Translations under genes and position numbers: made by a program
Part shown: piece after piece, positions 1 to 8,636 of the stretch
Layout: every line of letters begins with the position of its first letter
Numbering within the stretch: the first letter of the stretch is position 1
The notes under the pieces: model-generated
Told to the model about the DNA's origin: nothing
The model's input: only the letters and a program-made list of their open reading frames with translations
The model's database searches: none
DNA from: Streptosporangium saharense
GTDB taxonomy: Bacteria; Actinomycetota; Actinomycetes; Streptosporangiales; Streptosporangiaceae
DNA: 64,000 nt
Direction: 5' to 3'
NCBI RefSeq assembly: GCF_014203715.1
Contig: NZ_JACHJP010000001.1
Coordinates: 970,432 to 1,034,431, forward strand

Positions 1-677
1 TTGAGGTTGGCGACGCCCACGGTTCCGATGATCTTCCCGGAGGCGTCCCGGAAGCTGGCCCGCAGCAACTGGGTGCATTTGGCCGCCTCAAGCGCCTTCT
101 GGAGCTTCTCGCCGACCACGGCGTCCTTGCACTTCTTGTCCGTCCTGCGAACCGTCATCAGGTAGCTGCGGCCGCCGTACGACACCTTCTTGTGCTTGAA
201 CAGTTCGCCGAGCGTGAGCGCGTACGGATCGGTCGTGCGGGCGCCGGCGAAGCCGAACTTGCCGCTGGGCGGCTGGGGGATGGCCGGGTCGGTCGCGGTC
301 CTCGTGGGGGCGGCGGTGCCGGGGGCGGGGGTGGAGTCGGAGTTCACCAGCATGGTGAGGCCGACGCCGCCCGCGACGAGCACGGCGAGCGCGCCGAGCG
401 CGATGAACAGCGGTCGCCGGGAACGCGGGCCCTCGTCGTATGGACTCCACATCGCCTGCTTGCGCGACGGGGGCTCCGCGGACGAGGGGCCCGGCGTGGG
501 AGTGGGGGCGTTGCCGTACGGCGGGCTCTCCACGGGGCGCTCCCCCTGGACGGGGCTCTGCGGGACGGGCGGTGTGGGGTCGAACCAGCCCTCGGCACGT
601 GCGGGCGGCATCTGACCCGCGGGGCTCTCAGGCTGGACGTACGGCTGGCGGCGCGGCGGCTCCCCGGGAAAACCCAT
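1..677 (-). CDS. Membrane-anchored protein with Pro-rich N-terminus (3' end outside window)
   Basis: Reads from an ATG at 677 leftward without a stop to the window edge, so about 225 residues of a longer protein are visible. Residues 1-85 are rich in Pro, Gly and Ser and look disordered and cytoplasmic. Basic residues (RSRR, about 85-88) precede a single hydrophobic segment at about 90-112. A Pro/Thr/Ala linker follows, then an extracytoplasmic domain with two Cys residues (KKCKD and AAKCTQ) that could form a disulphide. This topology is common for actinobacterial surface proteins. I do not recognise a named family and assign no function. It is followed upstream in the same orientation by the CAP-domain gene, about 36 bases away, so the two may be cotranscribed. 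Confidence 0.7.
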   Translation of the reverse strand, partial: MGFPGEPPRRQPYVQPESPAGQMPPARAEGWFDPTPPVPQSPVQGERPVESPPYGNAPTPTPGPSSAEPPSRKQAMWSPYDEGPRSRRPLFIALGALAVLVAGGVGLTMLVNSDSTPAPGTAAPTRTATDPAIPQPPSGKFGFAGARTTDPYALTLGELFKHKKVSYGGRSYLMTVRRTDKKCKDAVVGEKLQKALEAAKCTQLLRASFRDASGKIIGTVGVANL

Positions 678-713
678 GGGGCAGAGACTAGCCCGCTCTC
701 CGGGCCGGTTCAC

Positions 714-1493
714 TCACGAGTAACCGAAGTCCTGGGTCCACCAGGGACCGCTGACGCCGCCCATCACCCCGACGCCGGTCGCCTTGAGCGAGCAGTTGAG
801 GATGTTGCCTCGATGGCTGGTGCTGGCCAGCCAGCCCCGCACCGCCTCGGCGGCCGTGGCGAAGCCCCGGCCGATGTTCTCCGCGCCCCCGTTGCGGTAG
901 CCCGCGGCCTCCATCCGCTGCCAGGGCGAGCGTCCGTCGGGGGAGGTGTGGGAGAAGACGTCGCTGGCGGCCATCTCGGCGGAGTGCGCCCTGGCCGACT
1001 GGACCAGCCGCCTGTCGATCCGGAACGGCGCGCACCCCGCTTTCCTGCGCTGGGCGTTGACGAGCCTGACGAACTCGCTCTCCAGGGAGCTCAGCGGGAC
1101 GGCGGAGGTGTCGGTGTTCTCCCTGCCCCCGATGTTCTGGTTGTCCCCGCCGATGATGTAGCGGGGGCCGTTGTCGGCGCCGAGGTCGTCGAGCGGGGCG
1201 CGGGGCAGCCGGGTGGCCTGGGGAGTAGGGCGCTCGTTCGGCGTCACCGGGGCTGGCGTGGGGCGGATGACACGTTCGAGCGGGGGACGTCCGTTGGCGT
1301 ATCCCTGTTCGACGGCCGTGGGCGTCGGTCGCGCGGGTCCCGTGTTGTTCAGATAGATCTTCGGGGTGTCGTCGTCACGGCTTCCACGCCCGATGAGATA
1401 GCCCAGCAGCAGCACCGTCATCAGGCAAGCGAAAAGCCCCATACGGCGCAGACTGGTCCGCTGGGTGTCGCGAAGGTGAGGAAGCTGCCACAT
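714..1493 (-). CDS. CAP/SCP-domain (allergen V5/Tpx-1-like) exported protein
   Basis: About 259 residues from an ATG at 1493 (an in-frame ATG at 1442 is the alternative). The N-terminus has a basic stretch and one hydrophobic segment (GLFACLMTVLLLGYLIG), so it is a signal anchor. A Pro/Thr-rich linker follows. The C-terminal 130 residues are a bacterial CAP domain: LVNAQRRKAGC, the H-S-AEMA helix, DVFSHTSPDGRSPWQR, AENIGRGF, and SHRGNILNC near the end. Two Cys residues bracket the domain. CAP proteins are secreted; their bacterial role is poorly defined. The reading frame stays open upstream to 1637, but the added residues look untranslated. A TTGACA hexamer lies at 1543-1538, without a convincing -10. 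Confidence 0.85.
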   Translation of the reverse strand: MWQLPHLRDTQRTSLRRMGLFACLMTVLLLGYLIGRGSRDDDTPKIYLNNTGPARPTPTAVEQGYANGRPPLERVIRPTPAPVTPNERPTPQATRLPRAPLDDLGADNGPRYIIGGDNQNIGGRENTDTSAVPLSSLESEFVRLVNAQRRKAGCAPFRIDRRLVQSARAHSAEMAASDVFSHTSPDGRSPWQRMEAAGYRNGGAENIGRGFATAAEAVRGWLASTSHRGNILNCSLKATGVGVMGGVSGPWWTQDFGYS

Positions 1494-1657
1494 TCCGCTG
1501 CCAAAGATAGAGATGTTTGTGCTGAGGAAAAAGAGAATGTCAAGAACGTATTGGAACCGTTCTGCGAAGAACGGGAGGGCTGATCGTGGCAATGGTCCGG
1601 TGGGGCGGTGCCGTACGGGTAGACTGCTCGGGGACACCGGTGGGGTGAGGCCTCGTT

Positions 1658-1687
1658 TTGACCCGCGCTCAGCCGTACCGGTAACCT
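1658..1687 (+). promoter_or_regulatory. Putative housekeeping promoter of rplM-rpsI-glmM
   Basis: TTGACC at 1658-1663 and TAACCT at 1682-1687 are separated by 18 bases, a good match to a group 1 sigma promoter in a high-GC background. Transcription would start near 1694, giving a leader of about 170 bases before the rplM GTG start. Sequence match only. Confidence 0.5.
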
Positions 1688-1709
1688 GCTAGTTCGTTGT
1701 GTGCGAATT

Positions 1710-1830
1710 GGTCTCCTCAGCAGACCGATGCGCGGCGCGTCCGGCGTCATCTCCTGCGTCTCGGGAGACGGAAGGTCCGGGCTGTCGTGTGCCCGCACCT
1801 ACCGACCATGTTGCTGTCATCTCTGACAGC
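1710..1830 (+). promoter_or_regulatory. Structured 5' leader of rplM (three small hairpins)
   Basis: The untranslated stretch before rplM holds three inverted repeats: GGTCT/AGACC at 1710-1726, CGTCT/AGACG around a CGGG loop at 1757-1770, and a perfect GCTGTCA-TCTC-TGACAGC at 1813-1830, about 33 bases before the start codon. Ribosomal protein leaders often bind their own product, so autoregulation is possible. I cannot match this to a described leader family. Confidence 0.4.
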
Positions 1831-1862
1831 GCCGAAGACGCGAGCAAAGAAGGCATACGACC

Positions 1863-2306
1863 GTGCGCACGTACACACCCAAGCCTGCCGAAGTCGAGCG
1901 TCAGTGGTTCATCATCGACGCCACCGACATCGTGCTTGGCCGGCTGGCCAGCCACGTCGCGATCCTGCTCCGCGGTAAGCACAAGCCGATCTTCGCCAAC
2001 CATGTCGACACCGGTGACTTCGTCATCGTCATCAACGCCGACAAGGTCGCACTGACCGGCAACAAGCTTGAGCAGAAGAAGGCGTACCGTCACTCGGGCT
2101 ACCCCGGTGGTCTGCGTTCGGTGACCTACGGCGAGCTCATGGAGAAGCGTCCCGACCGCGCCGTCGAGAAGGCCGTCAAGGGCATGCTCCCCAAGAACGC
2201 TCTCGGCCGGAAGATGATCAAGAAGCTCAAGGTCTACGCGGGCTCCGAGCACCCGCACCAGGCTCAGCGCCCGACCCCCTTCGAGCTCACCCAGATCGCC
2301 CAGTAG
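1863..2306 (+). CDS. rplM: 50S ribosomal protein L13
   Basis: 147 residues, the usual L13 length, from a GTG start at 1863. The signature blocks are present: RQWFIIDA near the start, [18 protein letters not shown], the [12 protein letters not shown] segment, and [13 protein letters not shown]13 assembles early on 23S rRNA in the 50S subunit. It is first in the rplM-rpsI pair, with rpsI 71 bases downstream and glmM immediately after that. The gene has a long, folded leader, so control at the RNA level is plausible. Nothing is unusual in the protein. Confidence 0.98.
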   Translation: MRTYTPKPAEVERQWFIIDATDIVLGRLASHVAILLRGKHKPIFANHVDTGDFVIVINADKVALTGNKLEQKKAYRHSGYPGGLRSVTYGELMEKRPDRAVEKAVKGMLPKNALGRKMIKKLKVYAGSEHPHQAQRPTPFELTQIAQ

Positions 2307-2377
2307 CCACCGGCTGACCATCGCCAGCAGCGTCGGCCGGACGGCCTGCGCCGAGTTAGGAAAGTAAGAGGAGAACC

Positions 2378-2899
<522 letters not shown>

Positions 2900-2900
2900 G

Positions 2901-4256
2901 TTGGGGCGCCTTTTCGGCACCGACGGGGTACGTGGGGTCGCGGGTCGCGACCTCACGGCCGAGTTCGCCATGGACCTGTCCGTGGCGGCCGCTCATGCCC
3001 TCGGCGATGCCGGGGCGTTCAACGCCAGCGTCGGGCGGCGTGGCCGCCCGGTCGCCGTCGTGGGCCGGGACCCGCGGGCTTCAGGAGAGTTCCTGGAGGC
3101 CGCAGTGGTCGCCGGCCTTGCGTCGTCTGGCGTGGACGTTCTCCGGCTCGGCGTGTTGCCAACCCCGGCGGTCGCGTATCTGACCACGGCTCTCGGAGCC
3201 GACATGGGCGTGATGATCTCCGCCTCCCACAATCCCGCACCGGACAACGGGATCAAGTTCCTCACCCGCGGTGGCTACAAGCTGCCCGACACGGTGGAGA
3301 ACGAGATCGAGGAACGGCTCGGCGAGAAGTGGGACCGCCCCGTCGGCGCTGAGGTCGGCCGTGTCCGTGAGGCGTACGGCGAGGCCGACCGTTACGTCTC
3401 CCACCTGCTGTCCACGGTCTCCGGCCGTCTGGACGGCCTGAACGTCGTCCTCGACTGCGCGCACGGAGCCGCCCACGTGGTGGCGCCCGAGGCACTGCGC
3501 AGGGCCGGGGCGACCGTCGAGACCATCGGGACCCGTCCTGACGGTCTCAACATCAACGCCGGTTGCGGCTCGACCCACCTGGACAAGCTCCAGCAGGTCG
3601 TGGTCTCCAGAGGGGCGGACCTCGGTATCGCCTACGACGGGGACGCCGACCGCTGCCTGGCGGTCTCGCACACCGGCGAGGTCGTCGACGGCGACCAGAT
3701 CATGGCGATCCTGGCCACCTCCATGCACGCGGAGGGCAAGCTGGTCGGCGACACCGTAGTGGCCACGGTGATGTCCAACCTGGGCTTCAAGATCGCGATG
3801 CGGAACGCGGGTATCGACGTCATCGAGACGGCCGTCGGTGACCGCTACGTCCTTGAGGCCATGCGGGCCGGTGGCTACAACCTCGGCGGGGAGCAGTCGG
3901 GGCACGTCCTGCTGCTCGACCACGCGACGACGGGGGATGGTCTGCTGACCTCGCTCCACCTGCTGTCGGTCGTGGCCCGCGAGGGCAGGCCGCTGGCCGA
4001 ACTCGCCTCGGTGATGACCCGGCTCCCGCAGATCCTGGTCAACGTCAAGGATGTGGACCGCGCCAAGGCCTCCGTGCCCGAGCTGTCCGCGGCGGTCGCC
4101 GCGGTCGAGCTGGAGCTCGGGGAGACCGGGCGGGTGCTGATCCGTCCGAGCGGCACGGAACCCATGATCCGCGTCATGGTCGAGGCCTCCTCCGCGGAGC
4201 AGGCCGAGCGGATGGCCGGCCACCTGGCCGAGGTCGTCCGTACGGCCTGCGTCTGA
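2901..4256 (+). CDS. glmM: Phosphoglucosamine mutase
   Basis: 451 residues. It converts glucosamine-6-phosphate to glucosamine-1-phosphate for UDP-GlcNAc and peptidoglycan synthesis. I chose the TTG at 2901 because it yields (M)[14 protein letters not shown], the standard GlmM start; the open frame upstream lies inside rpsI. The phosphoserine loop is [16 protein letters not shown] (about 98-113), the metal loop is AYDGDADRC, and the phosphate-binding loop near the C-terminus is [14 protein letters not shown]. The start is one base after the rpsI stop and has no good Shine-Dalgarno, so translation probably depends on rpsI. GlmS, the preceding enzyme, is encoded at 16187. Confidence 0.97.
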   Translation: MGRLFGTDGVRGVAGRDLTAEFAMDLSVAAAHALGDAGAFNASVGRRGRPVAVVGRDPRASGEFLEAAVVAGLASSGVDVLRLGVLPTPAVAYLTTALGADMGVMISASHNPAPDNGIKFLTRGGYKLPDTVENEIEERLGEKWDRPVGAEVGRVREAYGEADRYVSHLLSTVSGRLDGLNVVLDCAHGAAHVVAPEALRRAGATVETIGTRPDGLNINAGCGSTHLDKLQQVVVSRGADLGIAYDGDADRCLAVSHTGEVVDGDQIMAILATSMHAEGKLVGDTVVATVMSNLGFKIAMRNAGIDVIETAVGDRYVLEAMRAGGYNLGGEQSGHVLLLDHATTGDGLLTSLHLLSVVAREGRPLAELASVMTRLPQILVNVKDVDRAKASVPELSAAVAAVELELGETGRVLIRPSGTEPMIRVMVEASSAEQAERMAGHLAEVVRTACV

Positions 4257-4263
4257 GAACACC

Positions 4264-4305
4264 CGGCCCGCCCGGTGCGCCTACGCACACCGGGCGGGCC
4301 GTTTT
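4264..4305 (+). terminator. Rho-independent terminator after glmM
   Basis: A 14-bp perfect stem pairs CGGCCCGCCCGGTG (4264-4277) with 4288-4301, has a 10-base loop, and is followed by TTTT. It sits 7 bases after the glmM stop and 6 bases before the end of the convergent PIN gene, so it may serve both strands. Confidence 0.85.
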
Positions 4306-4311
4306 CGTGTC

Positions 4312-4776
4312 TCAGGAGTGGGAGCGGAGCTGAGTGTCCAGCGTCCAGATGCCGACCTCCACGTTGGTCACCCTGGTGCGGTAGAGCTCCCGCTCGGTCA
4401 GGATGCAGAGGTCGCCCAGCCCCAGCTTGGCCATCACGTGGTCGGAGAACGGCGTGCCTGTCCCCGCCCCCGCGAGCAGGGAGCGCAGGAACCCCTCACC
4501 CCATTCGACCGTGTGCAGGACCCAGGGAGCCTCACCGGCGATGACCAGACTCAGCAATTGGTGCAGTTTGTCGGCGCGGTCCCTGCGGACGCGGCCGTCG
4601 GAGAGCTGGGCGATGTGGTTGCCGGTCTCTATCACCGTGGTGACGGGCAGGATGAGGTCGCATCCCCGCCTCTGCTCCAGTTGTTGCTTGACACTCTCTC
4701 GGTCCTGGTTCTTGCCGGGGATATCGAGGATGTTGCAGAGCACGGAGGTGTCGACGAACTCCACTCTGGGCGCCAT
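4312..4776 (-). CDS. PIN-domain protein, partner of the AAA ATPase
   Basis: 154 residues, a complete small PIN-like nuclease fold. Acidic residues expected for a metal site are visible: D9 in FVDTSVL, E50 in TVIETGNHI, D112 in FSDHVMA and D122 in LGLGDLCILT. PIN proteins are usually metal-dependent ribonucleases and often toxins. It begins two bases after the stop of the ATPase gene, so the two form a tight operon and the protein probably acts with, or under control of, the ATPase. There is no small VapB-like antitoxin next to it, so a plain VapBC pair is unlikely. RNA cleavage is inferred from the fold, not shown. Confidence 0.75.
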   Translation of the reverse strand: MAPRVEFVDTSVLCNILDIPGKNQDRESVKQQLEQRRGCDLILPVTTVIETGNHIAQLSDGRVRRDRADKLHQLLSLVIAGEAPWVLHTVEWGEGFLRSLLAGAGTGTPFSDHVMAKLGLGDLCILTERELYRTRVTNVEVGIWTLDTQLRSHS

Positions 4777-4778
4777 GG

Positions 4779-6092
4779 TCAGTCGATCCCCATGAGTCGG
4801 TCGAACGCGGTGAAGTCGCGGGAGCGGACGGGCGCCTGTTCCAGGAGCCCGGAGGTGATGACCGTGCCGAGATCGCCCTGGGCCATCAGGGTGGGGTAAC
4901 CGTCCATATCGGGGAGTTTTCTGAGCTGGGAGAGACCGGTCGTCCGGTCCCGGGTGCAGACGACGACGTTTCCGTGCTCCTCGGGCTCCAGGGCGGAGAG
5001 GAGGGCGGGGCTGTGCGTGGTGAAGATCACCTGGGCGGTGTCCTCCCGCGTGGCCTGTCTGACCAGGTCAAGGATCTGACTGGCCTGGGAGGGGTGCAGG
5101 CCGTTCTCCAACTCCTCGATCACCAGGGTGGGGGACACCGTCTCACGGGTGCGTCCCTGGCGGAGCAGGCTGGTGGCGATGGCCGTGAACCTCAGCAGGC
5201 CGTCACTCATCTCCCTGGCAGGGGTCAGGGCGCCGTCCTCCCTGAGGGCGAGCATCACGTCGTTGAGCGGGGACCGGATGACCTCGATCCCCGTCACCTC
5301 GTGGTCGACGAGTCCCCGCACATGGGAGACGAGCTGCCGGAACCGTTCGGGATCGTCGTCGGCCATACGACCGACCACGGCGGAGAGGTTTTCTGCTGTT
5401 CTGCGCAGTCGCACATCCCGGCTGGGGATGTACTGCCGCATGAGATGGGGGACAGGGTCCAGGTGGAAGACCCCGCGCAGCGTCTCCAGGACGTCTTCGA
5501 CGGCGGTGACGACGCGCCTTTCCGCCTCGGTTTCCCCGGCCAGCCGGAGAGGCAGCTGGCTGATCAGCAGCCGGTCGGAGCGGAAGGGCACTCCGGGGGC
5601 TTGTCCTCGACGGCCGTTGTACCAGGTGGCGTCGACAGTCCCAGACCGTGGGTCCGTCTCTGTCGACCTGAGGAGGTCGTGGAAGTCATCGTTCCCAGAC
5701 CGGCCGGTCAGGCGCTCGCTGACGATCACCGGTTCGGGGCGGACCAGGATCGTGACGTCGAACCGCAGATGGACGTATCCTTCGTCGGCTTGGCCGACGG
5801 CGATGACGTCGCATCCGAGTTGGAACTGATCAGACCCGTGAGGCGGGCACCCTTCGATGCCGCCCCGCAGTGCTCCCTCGTCGCCTCGCCTGCTGTCCAG
5901 CGCGTCGACGATGTCTCCGCCCTCCGCCAGGCGGGACAGGACTTCGAGGCCGTCGAGGGCGTTGGACTTCCCGCCGCTGTTGCGGCCGATGAGCGTCGTC
6001 ATCGGCCCCAGAGGGAGAACCGCGTCACGGAAGGTCTTGAACTCGGTGAGACGCAGTTCTGCCAGGCGAGACTTCATAGGTGAACCGTACAT
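4779..6092 (-). CDS. AAA family ATPase (AAA_21/OLD-like ATPase domain)
   Basis: About 437 residues from the ATG at 6092, chosen because AGGAGG stands five bases upstream; a GTG at 6098 overlaps that site. The N-terminus ELRLTEFKTFRD and Walker A GRNSGGKSN (36-44) are typical of RecF/OLD-type ATPases. Walker B is near 322-334 (TLVIEELENGLHP, with Glu where many relatives have Asp). IFTTHSPALLSAL follows. No TOPRIM domain follows the ATPase core, so this is not a full OLD nuclease. The paired PIN protein could supply the nuclease, an arrangement analogous to ATPase-nuclease defence pairs such as PtuAB (Septu) or AriAB (PARIS). Defence function is inference. Confidence 0.8.
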   Translation of the reverse strand: MYGSPMKSRLAELRLTEFKTFRDAVLPLGPMTTLIGRNSGGKSNALDGLEVLSRLAEGGDIVDALDSRRGDEGALRGGIEGCPPHGSDQFQLGCDVIAVGQADEGYVHLRFDVTILVRPEPVIVSERLTGRSGNDDFHDLLRSTETDPRSGTVDATWYNGRRGQAPGVPFRSDRLLISQLPLRLAGETEAERRVVTAVEDVLETLRGVFHLDPVPHLMRQYIPSRDVRLRRTAENLSAVVGRMADDDPERFRQLVSHVRGLVDHEVTGIEVIRSPLNDVMLALREDGALTPAREMSDGLLRFTAIATSLLRQGRTRETVSPTLVIEELENGLHPSQASQILDLVRQATREDTAQVIFTTHSPALLSALEPEEHGNVVVCTRDRTTGLSQLRKLPDMDGYPTLMAQGDLGTVITSGLLEQAPVRSRDFTAFDRLMGID

Positions 6093-6117
6093 GCGCACCT
6101 CCTACAGGAGGTGCGCA
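6092..6117 (-). promoter_or_regulatory. Perfect 26-bp inverted repeat overlapping the ATPase ribosome binding site
   Basis: TGCGCACCTCCT and AGGAGGTGCGCA are perfect 12-bp arms around a two-base centre. The repeat starts 7 bases after the end of the upstream permease gene and contains the AGGAGG Shine-Dalgarno of the ATPase gene. In mRNA the arms could pair around a short loop and hide that site. It may also be a protein operator or a 3' end for the ABC operon. Confidence 0.7.
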
Positions 6118-6124
6118 CGCGGAC

Positions 6125-6841
6125 CTACTCGTCGCCGGTGAGGGAGAAGGTGCGCAGGCGTTGGCCGGCCCAGAGGACGGCGCCTGCGGTGATGAGGAGG
6201 AGGGCGGTGGCGGCGAAGCCTATGGTGAGGTCGCTGGACAGGAACGACGAGGATGACACCTGGTCGGCCACGGTCTGGGCCCACTGCTGGATGGAGTATC
6301 TCCTGGCGCCGGGGACGAAGTTGCCGACGACGCCCTCCCAGATGAGGGCGTAGGCGATGCCGACCGTCACCGCGTGCCTGGTGAGGACGCCGAGCAGCAT
6401 GAACAGCGCCGCGTAGGCGAGGCCCCCGGCCAGGGCGCCGACCGCGAAGCCGTACGCGATGCCGGATTCGAAGCCGACCAGCAGGTAGGCGGCGACGAGG
6501 GTCGGCACGGCGGCGAACAGGGCCAGGACCGAGGAGGCGACGAGGAACTTGGTCTGCGCGACGACCGGGCGGGAGATCGGCTTGGACAGCAGGTGGACGA
6601 TCGTGCCGTCGTCGATCTCGGGGGCGATCACGCCGGTCCCGGCGATCAGGCCGAGCAGGGGCAGGATGGTGCCGAGGGCGAACTTCTGCATGAAGTCAAC
6701 GGCGATCCGCTCGCTCCCGCCGCTGATCATCCGCACCAGCACGGCCAGCCCGATCAGCACGACCGGCAGCAGGACCAGCAGCCAGATCCTTCTGCGGCCG
6801 AGCAGCGCGCGGTAGGAGATTCCGGCGATGACAGCGTTCAT
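6125..6841 (-). CDS. ABC-2 type transporter permease
   Basis: 238 residues with about six hydrophobic segments, the layout of an ABC-2 (drug/NosY-like) permease. The early motif APEIDDGTIVHLLSKPISR in the cytoplasmic loop, where a mobile element of the transporter contacts the ATPase, is typical of the family. Last gene of a four-gene minus-strand operon, 2 bases after the ATPase gene at 6844-7758, so it presumably forms a transporter with that ATPase. The substrate cannot be told from sequence. Its end abuts the inverted repeat at 6092-6117. Confidence 0.88.
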   Translation of the reverse strand: MNAVIAGISYRALLGRRRIWLLVLLPVVLIGLAVLVRMISGGSERIAVDFMQKFALGTILPLLGLIAGTGVIAPEIDDGTIVHLLSKPISRPVVAQTKFLVASSVLALFAAVPTLVAAYLLVGFESGIAYGFAVGALAGGLAYAALFMLLGVLTRHAVTVGIAYALIWEGVVGNFVPGARRYSIQQWAQTVADQVSSSSFLSSDLTIGFAATALLLITAGAVLWAGQRLRTFSLTGDE

Positions 6842-6843
6842 TG

Positions 6844-7758
6844 TCAGCTGCTCCTGTTGATCAGGTAGGAGAAGACGCTCTCCAGGTCTTCGTCGGCGGG
6901 GGAGATCTGCCAGATCCGCACGTCCGCGTCCCTGGCGACCCTGGGCAGCAGCCAGGTGAACCGCCGGAAGTCGACAGCCTGCACCTCAAGCCCCGTCTGG
7001 GTGAGGGAGACCGAGCTTGAGGAGCCGTCGGAGATCAGGGCCGAGGCCAGCCGTCTGTCGTCGCTCGACCGGACCCGGAACACGTGGGGCCGGTCGGTCA
7101 TCCTGCGGCGGATCTCGCGGAAGTCGCCGGTGGCCGCGTGACGGCCCGCGACCAGCACCTCGATGTGCTGGGCGACGCGCTCGACCTCCTCCAGGATGTG
7201 CGAGCTGAACAGGATGGTCTTGCCCGCGGCGCCCATGGCACGCACGAGGTCCATCAGGTGCATGCGCTGGCGCGGGTCCATGCCGTTGAACGGCTCGTCG
7301 AGCAGCAGGACCTGGGGGTCGTGCACGAGGGCGGCGGCGACCTTGATGCGCTGGCGCATGCCCTTGGAGTAGGTCTCGATCCTGCGTTCGGCGGCGGTCT
7401 CCATCTCGACCGTGGCGACGGCCTTGCGGGCGGCGCCCTCGGGGTCGGACAGCCGGTGGAGCCTGGCGCTGGACAGCACGAACTCCCAGCCGGTCAGGAA
7501 GCCGTAGGCGGCCTCGCGCTCGGGGACCAGGCCGATCGAGCGGTAGACCTCGTGGTTGCGCCAGATCTTGACGCCGTCGAGGGTCACGGTGCCGCCGGAG
7601 GGGGCCAGGAAACCGGCCATCATGTGCAGCAGCGTGGACTTGCCCGCGCCGTTGGGGCCGAGCAGGCCGGTGACGCCGGGGGCGACGGTCATGGTGACGT
7701 CGTTGACGGCCACCACGTTGCCGTACCAGCGGGAGACCTGGGCCAGTTCGATGTTCAT
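6844..7758 (-). CDS. ABC transporter ATP-binding protein (second of the operon)
   Basis: 304 residues. Walker A is GPNGAGKS, the signature is TYSKGMRQR (the YSxGMxQR variant usual for ABC-2 exporters), Walker B is VLLLDEPFNGMDP, and the switch His lies in FSSHILEEV. The C-terminal 90 residues are an accessory domain. It overlaps the upstream permease gene by 4 bases and is followed two bases later by the second permease, so it most likely energises that permease. Probably cytoplasmic face of an exporter. Confidence 0.92.
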   Translation of the reverse strand: MNIELAQVSRWYGNVVAVNDVTMTVAPGVTGLLGPNGAGKSTLLHMMAGFLAPSGGTVTLDGVKIWRNHEVYRSIGLVPEREAAYGFLTGWEFVLSSARLHRLSDPEGAARKAVATVEMETAAERRIETYSKGMRQRIKVAAALVHDPQVLLLDEPFNGMDPRQRMHLMDLVRAMGAAGKTILFSSHILEEVERVAQHIEVLVAGRHAATGDFREIRRRMTDRPHVFRVRSSDDRRLASALISDGSSSSVSLTQTGLEVQAVDFRRFTWLLPRVARDADVRIWQISPADEDLESVFSYLINRSS

Positions 7759-8636
7759 CGCGCGGCCGCCTTCCGGTAGCGCGTGACCAGGGCGATCACG
7801 GACAGGGCGATCAGGACGACCACCAGCAGCAGCTGCAGCGCGACGGCGCCGCCGCCGCTCGGGTAGACGACGGGGGAGGAGGCGTCCGCGCCGAAGAGCC
7901 CGACGTGCACCGCCGCGTCGACCAGGAAGAACGGGTTGATCATCAGCGCCCAGCCGGAGGCGGTGTAGTTGTTCACCGACTCCATGGTCGCCGAGACGAG
8001 GGTCGAGACCGCCGACGTGAGCAGGTAGAACGCGATGACGGAGGCCACCCCGAGGCCGCGGCGCGGGGTGAAGGAGGCGATCGCCACACCGATGCAGGAC
8101 AGCAGCAGCGCGGAGACGGCCGCCCCGGCCATGGCGGCCAGGTAGTTGCCGGTCTTGACCGGATCCGGCAGGTCGACGACCAGCTCACCGATATAGAGCA
8201 CGGTCAGCGGTACGGCCAGCAGCAGGAACATCGCCGTGATCATCGCCGCGAGCTTCGCGCCGACGTAGTCCCACAGCGTCACCGGGCGGGACAGGTAGAG
8301 CGGGAGCACCCGGAAGCGCAGGTCGGGGGCCACGATGTACGGCGACTGCGCGGCCAGGAAGACCGCCAGCACCGCCTGCATGATGGAGCCGTAGGAGGTG
8401 TAGGCCATCACCTTCTGCCGCAGCAGCGCCATGACCGCGATGGAGACGACCGCGGGCAGCATCATGACGCCCACGATCAGGAAGGGGATGATCTTCGCCC
8501 GTATGGTGCGGCCGAGGCCGAAGATCCCGCGCAGGCTGTGTACGGCCAGCGCCACGGTGGCGTGTCTGCGGCCGAGCCGTACGCCGTCGTAGTGGCGGTA
8601 TCCGATGTCGTGGATGACACCTGTCGGCTCAGACAT
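7755..8636 (-). CDS. ABC-2 type transporter permease
   Basis: 293 residues. After a cytoplasmic N-terminus of about 45 residues (HDIGYRHYDGVRLGRR is typical of this actinobacterial subfamily) there are about six transmembrane segments and a basic C-terminus. The segment YIVAPDLRFRVLPLYLSRPV matches the cytoplasmic coupling region of ABC-2 permeases. Its gene overlaps both neighbours: by 8 bases with the upstream ATPase and by 4 bases with the downstream ATPase. It pairs with the ATPase at 8629-9549. Confidence 0.88.
   Translation of the reverse strand: MSEPTGVIHDIGYRHYDGVRLGRRHATVALAVHSLRGIFGLGRTIRAKIIPFLIVGVMMLPAVVSIAVMALLRQKVMAYTSYGSIMQAVLAVFLAAQSPYIVAPDLRFRVLPLYLSRPVTLWDYVGAKLAAMITAMFLLLAVPLTVLYIGELVVDLPDPVKTGNYLAAMAGAAVSALLLSCIGVAIASFTPRRGLGVASVIAFYLLTSAVSTLVSATMESVNNYTASGWALMINPFFLVDAAVHVGLFGADASSPVVYPSGGGAVALQLLLVVVLIALSVIALVTRYRKAAAR

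Noticed and set aside
1535-1545. TTGACA on the minus strand as the CAP gene -35
   Set aside because: No -10 at an acceptable spacing was found.
192-1583. Long plus-strand open frame through the CAP gene region
   Set aside because: Composition looks like an antisense shadow (Arg/Gly-rich without a domain); the minus strand carries the recognisable CAP domain.
4312-4776. VapC toxin of a VapBC pair
   Set aside because: No antitoxin gene is adjacent; the partner is an ATPase, and the gene order is reversed.
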